From Bacteroides sp. (GTDB lineage Bacteria > Bacteroidota > Bacteroidia > Bacteroidales > GCA-2748055): a stretch of DNA of 6,769 nt. The stretch is taken from the NCBI GenBank assembly GCA_011048475.1, contig DSDZ01000155.1:1-6769 (forward strand). The letters are read 5' to 3'. Each line of letters begins with the position of its first letter. Position 1 is the first letter of the stretch. The notes under the pieces were generated by a model. That model had not been told where the DNA came from. It worked only from the letters and a program-made list of their open reading frames with translations, and ran no database searches. Positions 1 through 5,944 of the stretch are shown in pieces. Made by a program: the position numbers and the translations under genes.

Positions 1-66
1 GGTGTAAGCCGGTGTTACCAGGGAATGAATGGCCTCCTTCAGCTCCCTCAGTTTAGGATACTTCAT
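1..66 (-). CDS. Start of the next operon gene, probably NuoI-type 4Fe-4S subunit of the hydrogenase (3' end outside window)
   Basis: A minus-strand ATG at 66 opens a frame with no stop to the left edge, giving 22 codons beginning MKYPKLRELKEAI and ending TPAYT. This resembles, from memory, the N-terminus of NuoI/EchF-like ferredoxin subunits in hydrogenase-Mrp operons, where a PYTxxFP segment precedes the cysteine clusters. Such a subunit would pass electrons to the small subunit. No cysteine motif is yet visible, so the identity is inferred from the N-terminus and the context. The frame overlaps the end of mrpG by 14 bases, in keeping with the overlapping junctions before it. No Shine-Dalgarno precedes the ATG. 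Confidence 0.65.
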   Translation of the reverse strand, partial: MKYPKLRELKEAIHSLVTPAYT

Positions 67-421
67 GGTCTTGATGCTTTTGTTCTTCGATGTCAGCCTG
101 TTCTTTATAATCATCTTTCACACTGCCCTCTCCCATTTTGATGCCGAAAAAATACGAACCCCTTACCAGGGCATGGGCCGCCACGGTGGCCGAAAAGAAG
201 AGGAGCGGAATGGCGATGAGGGCCTTGACCCCCGTATCGTTGAAACCGAAGTAGAAGATCAGGCTCAGCAGAATGCTGCAGGTACCCAGGGTGACGCATT
301 TGGTTGCGGACTGCAACCGGTTGTACACGTCCGGCAGCCGGATCAGGCCGATGCAGCCGAACAGGTTGAAAAGAAGCCCGATGATCAGAAAGACAAGGCT
401 GATAATGGCTGTGCTACTCAT
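53..421 (-). CDS. mrpG: Na+/H+ antiporter subunit MrpG
   Basis: This is a 122-residue, three-helix protein of the MnhG/MrpG family (MbhC in archaeal hydrogenases). The signature GLIRLPDVYNRLQSAT (25-40) joins helices 1 and 2; helix 3 is about 66-86. A hydrophilic tail from about residue 94 to 122 (GIKMGEGS... rich in E, D, K and Q) follows. The last codons of this tail overlap the start of the next gene by 14 bases, so the tail end is under two-frame constraint. The ATG overlaps the end of mrpF by 8 bases with only an A-rich leader. It completes the A-to-G subunit set of the Mrp module. Confidence 0.94.
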   Translation of the reverse strand: MSSTAIISLVFLIIGLLFNLFGCIGLIRLPDVYNRLQSATKCVTLGTCSILLSLIFYFGFNDTGVKALIAIPLLFFSATVAAHALVRGSYFFGIKMGEGSVKDDYKEQADIEEQKHQDHEVS

Positions 422-680
422 TTAATTTCTTTTTGCTTAAGTATTTGGCTAATGTCAGTGTGCCGATAAAACTCAGGATGATCCAGGCAATCCCGATATC
501 AATAATGAATGTCCTTCCGGTCATGATGGTCAGAATGGCGCAGATCCCGACGACCAGGATGCCGAAAATATCAATGCCCACCATCCTGTCAGGAATGGTG
601 GGGCCCCTGACCACCCGGTACAGGCAAAAGAAACACAGGAGGATCTGGGCATACAGGATCACATGCAGGAACGTGTTCAT
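414..680 (-). CDS. mrpF: Na+/H+ antiporter subunit MrpF
   Basis: This is an 88-residue, three-helix protein of the MnhF/MrpF family (MbhB in archaeal hydrogenases), a small subunit of the Mrp membrane arm next to E and G. The signature YRVVRGPTIPDRMVGID (21-37) follows the first helix; D37 and D61 are acidic residues at or within membrane segments. The short basic end (SKKKLNE) should be cytoplasmic. The length is normal. The ATG is in a 4-base ATGA overlap with mrpE and there is no visible Shine-Dalgarno, so reinitiation is likely. The TAG lies inside the start of mrpG, an 8-base overlap. Confidence 0.94.
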   Translation of the reverse strand: MNTFLHVILYAQILLCFFCLYRVVRGPTIPDRMVGIDIFGILVVGICAILTIMTGRTFIIDIGIAWIILSFIGTLTLAKYLSKKKLNE

Positions 681-1162
681 TCGAATATCAGTTTTAGGTA
701 TTTTTCAAATCTGCCGGATACTTTCTTTCCATACACCTCGGGATCGGTGCTGCTCACATAGATCCAGTGGATGTAAATGAAGTCGTCGATGATATCCACC
801 GTGATCGTGCCCGGGGTCATGGTGATGGAATTGGCCAGAAGGGTGCGTGCGATGTTGGTCTTCAGTTCGAGCCTGACCTTCACAATGCCCGGCTTGATGG
901 GCATGGCAGGGTGCAGGACCCGGTAAGCCACATCGAAATTCGCCTTCACGCATTCCCAGATGAAGATGAACAGGTAAACGATGAACCAGAAATAGCGGTG
1001 CGGATGAAAGACTTTCCGGTAGCCCCGCATGAAAAACCGTCCGAAGTAGGCGGAGACCAGCAGGGCGGAAACCGCGCCCACGATCAGGTTGTTTGCGGAC
1101 AGATCGAGGGTCAGCAGCAACCAGAACCCGAACAGGACGATAAAATGTGCAATGTATCTCAT
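677..1162 (-). CDS. mrpE: Na+/H+ antiporter subunit MrpE
   Basis: This is a 161-residue protein of the MnhE/MrpE family (MbhA in archaeal hydrogenases). It has N-terminal membrane helices (about 5-45 and 56-76) followed by a cytoplasmic domain containing the family signature ANSITMTPGT (110-119) and a short beta-rich end (ITVDIIDDFIYIHWIYV). MrpE is an accessory structural subunit at the end of the Mrp arm. The length is normal. The ATG is one base after the mrpD stop (TGA-C-ATG), with a weak ACAGG 8 bases upstream, and the gene's own TGA overlaps the mrpF start as ATGA. Both junctions suggest coupled translation. Confidence 0.94.
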   Translation of the reverse strand: MRYIAHFIVLFGFWLLLTLDLSANNLIVGAVSALLVSAYFGRFFMRGYRKVFHPHRYFWFIVYLFIFIWECVKANFDVAYRVLHPAMPIKPGIVKVRLELKTNIARTLLANSITMTPGTITVDIIDDFIYIHWIYVSSTDPEVYGKKVSGRFEKYLKLIFE

Positions 1163-1163
1163 G

Positions 1164-2702
1164 TCAAAAACCTGTTATAGATGGTGCATATTCCGATGCA
1201 TTCATGATCACACGGACCGCCGGGTCCAGGACAACCTCCCTGATCCCGGGAAAAATAAGCAGGCTCAGTCCCAGGCACAGCACAGCCAGGACGATCATGG
1301 AAAAACACATGGCGAAGGGAACTTCTTTGATCTTCTTTCTGTCTCGTGCCCCCTGTCTGTTGAAGAAGGTATATTTCTGGAATTTCATAAAGTAGGCCAG
1401 GGTAACGATGCTGATCAGCACTGCCAGGGCGGCCAGCAGGTAGAATTTTCCCTGGATCGCCGCAATGATGATGATCAGCTTGCTGAAAAAACCGTTAAAG
1501 GGTGGGACCCCTGAAATAGCCAGGGAGGCACCCATGGAGGTGGAGGCGGTGATCGGCATGGAACGGGAAAGGCCTCCCAGTGATTTCATGTTCCTGGTAT
1601 GGGTTTCATGCTCGATGGCTCCTGCATTCAGGAACAGCAGCCCTTTAAATGCGGCGTGGTTGATCATGTGGAACAGTCCCCCGCTGATAGCCAGTGCCGC
1701 CACCCGCTGGTCTCCGTTCCTTGCAAGGATGATCATCCCCATCCCGATGCCCGTCACGATATAGCCCACCTGGCTGATGCTCGAAAATGCCAGCATCCGC
1801 TTGATATCCCACTGGTACATGGCCAGGAAGGATCCCAGAACCATGGAAACGGCACCCAGCGCGGTGATCGTCACGGCCATTTCATCACTCAGGGTGAACA
1901 TGTTAAAGAATAATCTGATGATGGCATAAATTCCGATGGCTTTGATCAGCACCCCCGACAGCATGGCCGAGATGGGTGAGGGGGCAGATGAATGAGCATC
2001 AGGTAACCATGCGTGGAACGGGATCAGGGCTGCCTTCAGTCCGAATCCGGTGATCAGGAACAGCTGCGTGAAGACCACAAAAGATTTGTCCTGTGAGGTG
2101 CGAAGGATGTTCCCCGCATCGGCGATGTTCAGTGTCTTGGTCTTCCAGTAGAGCATGGTTACCCCGAACAGGATCAGCACCGATGCGATCCCGCCCAGGA
2201 CCTGGTACTTAAAGGAGGCTTCCAGTTCCTGTTTTTCAATGCCGAATGCCACCAGGGCATAGGAAGCGATCACGGCTATCTCCATGAAGACGAACAGGTT
2301 GAACAGGTCTCCGCTCAGGACCACCCCGTTCATTCCTCCCATCATCAGGCAGAGGAGCGCAAAGAAATTATTCTGGGCTGTGAACCTGTTCAGATAGGAA
2401 ATGGAATAGACACTCACAAGGAATCCCACCACACTGGTGATCGCCAGCATGAATATGCTCAGGCCGTCTGCCACCAGGTAGATGGCGATGGGGATTCCCC
2501 TGACCGGCTCCCATCCCCCGACCGTATATAGCAGGGGTTCGCCTGTACCGGCACAGATGAAGTACACGGTCAGCACGCTCAGGCTCAGAAATGCAACCGA
2601 CGTCAGGACCTTCTGGAATCCCTCCAGGAACTTCCCGATAATGGGGATCAGGAACGCAGCCACCAGGGGGATAATGACAAAAAGCGGGATGAGTTGACTC
2701 AT
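1164..2702 (-). CDS. mrpD: Na+/H+ antiporter subunit MrpD
   Basis: This is a 512-residue, about 14-helix antiporter subunit of the MrpD/NuoM/NuoN family, the counterpart of MbhH in archaeal hydrogenases; it is expected to move H+ or exchange Na+/H+. The complete charged-residue set is visible: TM5 E141 in LFVFMEIAVIASY, K223 and H230 in GLKAALIPFHAWLPDAH, K254, K301 in KRMLAFSSISQVGY, H345 and K353 in GGLFHMINHAAFKG, and K408 in PPFNGFFSK. The motif SSAPSPISAMLSG (238-250) is typical of MrpD. The length is normal. ATG 2702 lies four bases after mrpC and has a good Shine-Dalgarno 7 bases upstream. It stops one base before mrpE. Unlike the first antiporter subunit of this window, it looks fully competent for proton transfer. 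Confidence 0.96.
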   Translation of the reverse strand: MSQLIPLFVIIPLVAAFLIPIIGKFLEGFQKVLTSVAFLSLSVLTVYFICAGTGEPLLYTVGGWEPVRGIPIAIYLVADGLSIFMLAITSVVGFLVSVYSISYLNRFTAQNNFFALLCLMMGGMNGVVLSGDLFNLFVFMEIAVIASYALVAFGIEKQELEASFKYQVLGGIASVLILFGVTMLYWKTKTLNIADAGNILRTSQDKSFVVFTQLFLITGFGLKAALIPFHAWLPDAHSSAPSPISAMLSGVLIKAIGIYAIIRLFFNMFTLSDEMAVTITALGAVSMVLGSFLAMYQWDIKRMLAFSSISQVGYIVTGIGMGMIILARNGDQRVAALAISGGLFHMINHAAFKGLLFLNAGAIEHETHTRNMKSLGGLSRSMPITASTSMGASLAISGVPPFNGFFSKLIIIIAAIQGKFYLLAALAVLISIVTLAYFMKFQKYTFFNRQGARDRKKIKEVPFAMCFSMIVLAVLCLGLSLLIFPGIREVVLDPAVRVIMNASEYAPSITGF

Positions 2703-2706
2703 GTGG

Positions 2707-3045
2707 CTATCCTTTTAATTCATTGATTTTCCTTATGTCGAACGTGCCGTATTTCTTGTACAGCCTGATGGCTATGGCAAGCAGCATGGCATTTGATGCC
2801 AGTCCGATCACAATGGCAGTCAGGACCATCGCCTGGGGCAGCGGATCCACAAAGGGACCGCTGACGATTGTTTCATCCAGGATGGGGGCTTCCCCGCCCT
2901 CCACATAACCCACCAGCACCAGCAGGAGAAAAACACTGAATTCCATGAATACAAGACCGATGACGATCTTGATGACGTTCCTGCGGGTGATCACCCCGTA
3001 CAGGCCGATCAGGAACAACAAAAAGCAAAGCAGATACAGTATCAT
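2707..3045 (-). CDS. mrpC: Na+/H+ antiporter subunit MrpC (NuoK-like)
   Basis: This is a 112-residue, three-helix protein of the NuoK/MnhC/MrpC family (MbhG in archaeal hydrogenases). It lies between the B and D subunits in the membrane arm and contributes to the ion pathway. E35 in GLVFMEFSVFLL occupies the place of the conserved NuoK TM2 glutamate, and DPLPQAMVLTAIVIGLA (88-104) is the MrpC hallmark; the second NuoK glutamate is not evident, as is usual for MrpC. Between helices 2 and 3 is an acidic loop (GGEAPILDE, 50-58). The ATG lies in an ATGA overlap with mrpB and has a good Shine-Dalgarno, AAGAGG, 7 bases upstream within the mrpB coding sequence. The gene ends TAG four bases before mrpD. 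Confidence 0.95.
   Translation of the reverse strand: MILYLLCFLLFLIGLYGVITRRNVIKIVIGLVFMEFSVFLLLVLVGYVEGGEAPILDETIVSGPFVDPLPQAMVLTAIVIGLASNAMLLAIAIRLYKKYGTFDIRKINELKG
2710..2716 (-). promoter_or_regulatory. Ribosome binding site of mrpD
   Basis: AAAAGGA on the minus strand ends 7 bases before the mrpD ATG and overlaps the end of mrpC. It is one of the two clear Shine-Dalgarno sequences in the window and supports ATG 2702. Confidence 0.65.
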
Positions 3046-3479
3046 TTTAAAACCTCTTCTTTATAAATGACAAGTGCAAGGAAAATCGTGAACAGGGCGG
3101 CACCCACCTCCATCCCCACAAAAATGTTGTAGAGCGGGATGACCCCTGCGCTGATCAGTTCACCCAGGGTTCCCCCGGGCAGGAAATTGTGGAAGAACAC
3201 CCTGGTGCCCACGAGCATGGCAATTGTGGCAAACAGGATAAACACCAGAATGGCCGAGTTCTCGATGATGGAGGAACCCGTTTCCCTTTTTTTCAGCCCC
3301 ATCACGTCACTGCCGAATGCGAGTACCAGCAGGATCATGGACCCGGCCAGAAGGGCGCCGCCGGCAAATCCCCCTCCGGGGGTGAGGTGACCGTGCGTAA
3401 TGATGTACACGCCGTACATAAAGATCAGTCCGGATAGCAACTGGGCCACTTTTTTAACAATAACCGACATTCCTTTCAT
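3042..3479 (-). CDS. mrpB: Na+/H+ antiporter subunit MnhB/MrpB
   Basis: This is a 145-residue, four-helix membrane protein of the MnhB/MrpB family (MbhF in archaeal hydrogenases), a small subunit of the antiporter module. The diagnostic motif HGHLTPGGGFAGG is at residues 29-41, and the C-terminal IPLYNIFVGMEVGAALF (114-130) is also typical, with E124 inside the membrane segment. The length is normal for bacterial members. It starts 12 bases after the MrpA C-terminal gene and its TGA overlaps the mrpC start in an ATGA junction, so the two are probably translationally coupled. ATG 3479 has no good Shine-Dalgarno; an in-frame ATG at 3470 would give a protein three residues shorter, but the AGGA before it is too close to serve, so the longer form is kept. 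Confidence 0.95.
   Translation of the reverse strand: MKGMSVIVKKVAQLLSGLIFMYGVYIITHGHLTPGGGFAGGALLAGSMILLVLAFGSDVMGLKKRETGSSIIENSAILVFILFATIAMLVGTRVFFHNFLPGGTLGELISAGVIPLYNIFVGMEVGAALFTIFLALVIYKEEVLK
3053..3058 (-). promoter_or_regulatory. Ribosome binding site of mrpC
   Basis: AAGAGG on the minus strand lies 7 bases upstream of the mrpC ATG and inside the last codons of mrpB. It fixes the mrpC start in the ATGA overlap and suggests that ribosomes can load here as well as reinitiate from mrpB. Confidence 0.65.
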
Positions 3480-3491
3480 GGCAGATGGTTT

Positions 3492-4055
3492 TTATTTTCT
3501 TCCCTGTATTCTCAGTACCGTCAGCACCCCCACCACGGCTGTGACCAGGATGGTCGCTTCACCGAGCGTGTCGTAGCCCCTGTAATCGAAGACAACCCCC
3601 GTGACCATGTTGGCACTGCCGGTTGTGGCAGCCGGATCCTCCAGGTAGGGTCCCGACATCCGCATGAGATGTTCCCCGAACGGGGTTAGGTTCTCAATGG
3701 CAAAGTGATACGTATAGAGCAAAACCAGGGCGATCAGTACCCCGATGAAGATATTTCCCACGTACCTGGAGTTGATGAACGACTGCCCGTCGTGGACGAT
3801 GGATGCTTTTTCCTTCAGCTCATGCCTCGTGCTGTCCAGCACCACGGAGACCATGATGACCAGGGTAATGGTTTCCACAAGGATCTGAACGATGGCCAGG
3901 TCAGGGGCCTTGAGCAGCAGAAAACAGATCACCAGTCCGTATCCCACAATCCCCATGGAGATCAGGGCAGACAGAAGATCCCTGGCGTGGAGCGAATAGA
4001 TAGCCCCCAGGATCATGAAAATCAATATGATGGTAAGGATCGCTTCCATGGTCAT
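3492..4055 (-). CDS. MrpA C-terminal-domain protein (MbhD-MbhE-type fusion, DUF4040-like)
   Basis: This 187-residue membrane protein corresponds to the C-terminal part of MrpA, which in archaeal Mbh hydrogenases is two proteins, MbhD and MbhE. The first half (about 1-75, three helices) carries KAPDLAIVQILVET (49-62), the MbhD/DUF4040 signature. A charged linker (74-96) follows. The second half (about 97-187) carries a helix, a polar loop, and FDYRGYDTLGE (156-166) with a last helix, the MbhE/MrpA C-terminal signature. In Mrp complexes this part sits between the NuoL-like domain of MrpA and the small B/C subunits and is thought to help form the ion path. Its place directly after the NuoL-like gene and before mnhB matches a split mrpA. 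ATG 4055 is chosen as the start; an in-frame ATG at 4049 is possible, and neither has a clear Shine-Dalgarno. It could equally be labelled an MnhB-related or DUF4040 protein. Confidence 0.88.
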   Translation of the reverse strand: MTMEAILTIILIFMILGAIYSLHARDLLSALISMGIVGYGLVICFLLLKAPDLAIVQILVETITLVIMVSVVLDSTRHELKEKASIVHDGQSFINSRYVGNIFIGVLIALVLLYTYHFAIENLTPFGEHLMRMSGPYLEDPAATTGSANMVTGVVFDYRGYDTLGEATILVTAVVGVLTVLRIQGRK

Positions 4056-4065
4056 ATGCAGTTTA

Positions 4066-5934
4066 TCATGTTTTAAACAGGATCAGGATCAGGATGACCA
4101 GACCCCCGAAAAGCCAGATGGCATAGGCGGTGAGAATCCCGGTATGAGCCCGGCTGAGCCATTTGCCGGCAGAGAGCACCATCCCGCGGCCGATGTCATA
4201 GATGTCGAACCATTTCTTTTCAGCCTGGTGGTAGAGCACGGAGAAAAACCTGAATTCCCCGATGGTTTTGTAAAATTCGGTCACCGGGTATCGCATCTCC
4301 TCACGGAAAGTTTCACCGCCGATGAAACTGTCCTCGGTCCGGAACCGTTTGATATTTCCGATCAGGTAAAAAATGATTCCCAGAAGGATGGAGACCGCGA
4401 TCAGGATGGAAACCGTGCCGGATTGCCAGACCCCGGTATAATCGAAAGTACCGTGCAGGGGCATGATGATGCGGGGGACCACCCATGAGGATGCGAATAC
4501 CCCGAAAATAATGCACACCAGTGCCAGAATGGCGGGAGAGATCCACATCAGGGGTTTTACCTCCCTGGCCTTATCCAAGTTTTTCTGTTTCCGGCCCAGG
4601 AAGATCCCCGAGCAGTACTTGAGGAATGAGGCCAGGGTGAGCGCCGAACCCAGCACGGCCAGCCCCAGCCAGATCCACCAGAGCTGATTGGTCCAACCGG
4701 CCCCCTGCCCGAAATCAATGATTCCCTGGTATATCAGCCATTTCGAAGCAAACCCGTTGAAGGGCGGCACCCCGGAAATGGACAGGGCAAAAACCAGGGT
4801 GGCCGCAAAGGTGACTGGCATGGCGCGGGACAATCCTCCCAGGTCGGACAGCTCCTCTTTCCCCGTTGCGTGCTCCACATTGCCGGCCGTCAGGAACAGT
4901 CCCCCTTTGTAGATGGCGTTGTTGACCATATGGAACAACCCCCCGGCAATCCCCAGGGGGGTACCCAGCCCGAGACCCAGGATCATATACCCCACCTGTG
5001 AGACGGCGTGGTACCCGAGCAGCCGCTTGTAATTATGCTGCACCAGTGCCATCATCACTCCCAGGATGATGGTCAGAACACCCACCAGCAACAGAAGGAA
5101 GACCAGTCCCTGATTTAGTTCGAACATGTCAATACAGATGCGGTAGAGAAAATAAATGCCAAGCAGTTTGTCCAGCGAGGCGGGGAGATATGCAGTGGAG
5201 GAAGCAGGGGCTTTTTTAGCATAGTCGGGCAACCACGTGTGCAGGGGAAAGGCTCCTGCTTTGGTAAAGCTCCCGACAAGCAGGGCGAGGAAAGCGGTAA
5301 CCAGCAGGGGCGAACTGGTGGGGAGCGTCAGACCGGAGATCGACAGCGTACCGGAGATCTTCCAGATGATCCCGATCCCAAGGATCATGATGCCGTCGGA
5401 GGATCCGATCATGATCAGGGTTTTTTTCGCGGCATCCGAGCTTTCCTCGTCATGTCCCCTGATGAGCAGATACAGGGTCAAACCCAGGATCCCCCAGAAA
5501 AACAGGAACAGCAGCAGGTTGTCGGTCAGCGCAGTGCCTGCGGAAAATCCGGCTGTGAGCAGGAGATAGGGATAGTAATTCCGGATCTGGTGATCCTTTG
5601 TGATGTATCGCAGCGAATAGAGCGAAACCAGCAGGCTGAAAGCACAGATGGAAAGGGTGATGAATTTGCTGAGGCTGTCAATGTTGAACGTTGCAAAAGA
5701 GCCTGCTCCCTTCATGAGCTGATGGCACAGGGAGCCCTCCGCGAACCAGGAGGAGAGCAGGTCAGGCGTGACGATCCCTGCAGGGAGCCTGAACAACCTG
5801 ATGGCGAAGAACAGGCTTGCGGCAGAGATGACCAGGGCAAAGATCCCCTTGATCCACTTGGCCCTTTCCGGGACCAGGAAAAGCAGGATCCCTGCCGCGA
5901 CGGGTAGAACAATGATATAGAAAAGCTCGTTCAT
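4066..5934 (-). CDS. NuoL/MrpA-type antiporter subunit (MrpA N-terminal domain as a separate protein)
   Basis: This is a polytopic inner-membrane protein of 622 residues, about 15 helices, of the proton-conducting transporter family (NuoL/M/N, MrpA/D, HyfB), expected to carry H+ or Na+ coupled to the hydrogenase. Visible family residues are K225 and H232 in TKAGAFPLHTWLPD, K256, K303 in KRLLGYHAVSQVGY, H335 and K343 in GGLFHMVNNAIYKG, and K398 in PPFNGFASKW. The TM5 glutamate of the family is absent: an ungapped comparison with the MrpD in this window puts G148 in that position. After the antiporter core come SFIGGE (536-541), a charged amphipathic stretch (about 546-599) and a final helix (about 600-621), an arrangement like the NuoL lateral helix. 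It lacks the MrpA C-terminal domain, which is encoded by the next gene. Start: ATG at 5934 is preceded by an in-frame GTG at 5937; neither has a Shine-Dalgarno sequence, so the choice is uncertain by one codon. The stop TGA lies 10 bases before the next gene. Confidence 0.92.
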   Translation of the reverse strand: MNELFYIIVLPVAAGILLFLVPERAKWIKGIFALVISAASLFFAIRLFRLPAGIVTPDLLSSWFAEGSLCHQLMKGAGSFATFNIDSLSKFITLSICAFSLLVSLYSLRYITKDHQIRNYYPYLLLTAGFSAGTALTDNLLLFLFFWGILGLTLYLLIRGHDEESSDAAKKTLIMIGSSDGIMILGIGIIWKISGTLSISGLTLPTSSPLLVTAFLALLVGSFTKAGAFPLHTWLPDYAKKAPASSTAYLPASLDKLLGIYFLYRICIDMFELNQGLVFLLLLVGVLTIILGVMMALVQHNYKRLLGYHAVSQVGYMILGLGLGTPLGIAGGLFHMVNNAIYKGGLFLTAGNVEHATGKEELSDLGGLSRAMPVTFAATLVFALSISGVPPFNGFASKWLIYQGIIDFGQGAGWTNQLWWIWLGLAVLGSALTLASFLKYCSGIFLGRKQKNLDKAREVKPLMWISPAILALVCIIFGVFASSWVVPRIIMPLHGTFDYTGVWQSGTVSILIAVSILLGIIFYLIGNIKRFRTEDSFIGGETFREEMRYPVTEFYKTIGEFRFFSVLYHQAEKKWFDIYDIGRGMVLSAGKWLSRAHTGILTAYAIWLFGGLVILILILFKT

Positions 5935-5944
5935 CACAGATGAT

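Noticed and set aside
29..1514. Several plus-strand open frames of 115-146 codons (29-469, 433-780, 767-1180, 1089-1514)
   Set aside because: All are antisense to well-supported Mrp genes and encode no recognisable protein.
4078..4099. Short direct repeat CAGGAT
   Set aside because: On the coding strand it is ATC-CTG codons for an Ile/Leu-rich final helix, so it is codon repetition.
5239..5907. A 222-codon open frame on the plus strand
   Set aside because: It lies wholly antisense to the NuoL-like gene; the product is rich in D, E, Q and G with no family likeness, as expected for the reverse of hydrophobic codons.
53..5934. Stand-alone Na+/H+ (Mrp) antiporter operon
   Set aside because: The hydrogenase catalytic subunit is 10 bases upstream on the same strand and the gene after mrpG looks like an FeS subunit, so the module belongs to a hydrogenase complex.
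5935..5937. GTG at 5937 as the start of the NuoL-like gene
   Set aside because: The ATG directly after it is the stronger initiation codon and no ribosome site favours the GTG; the difference is one residue.
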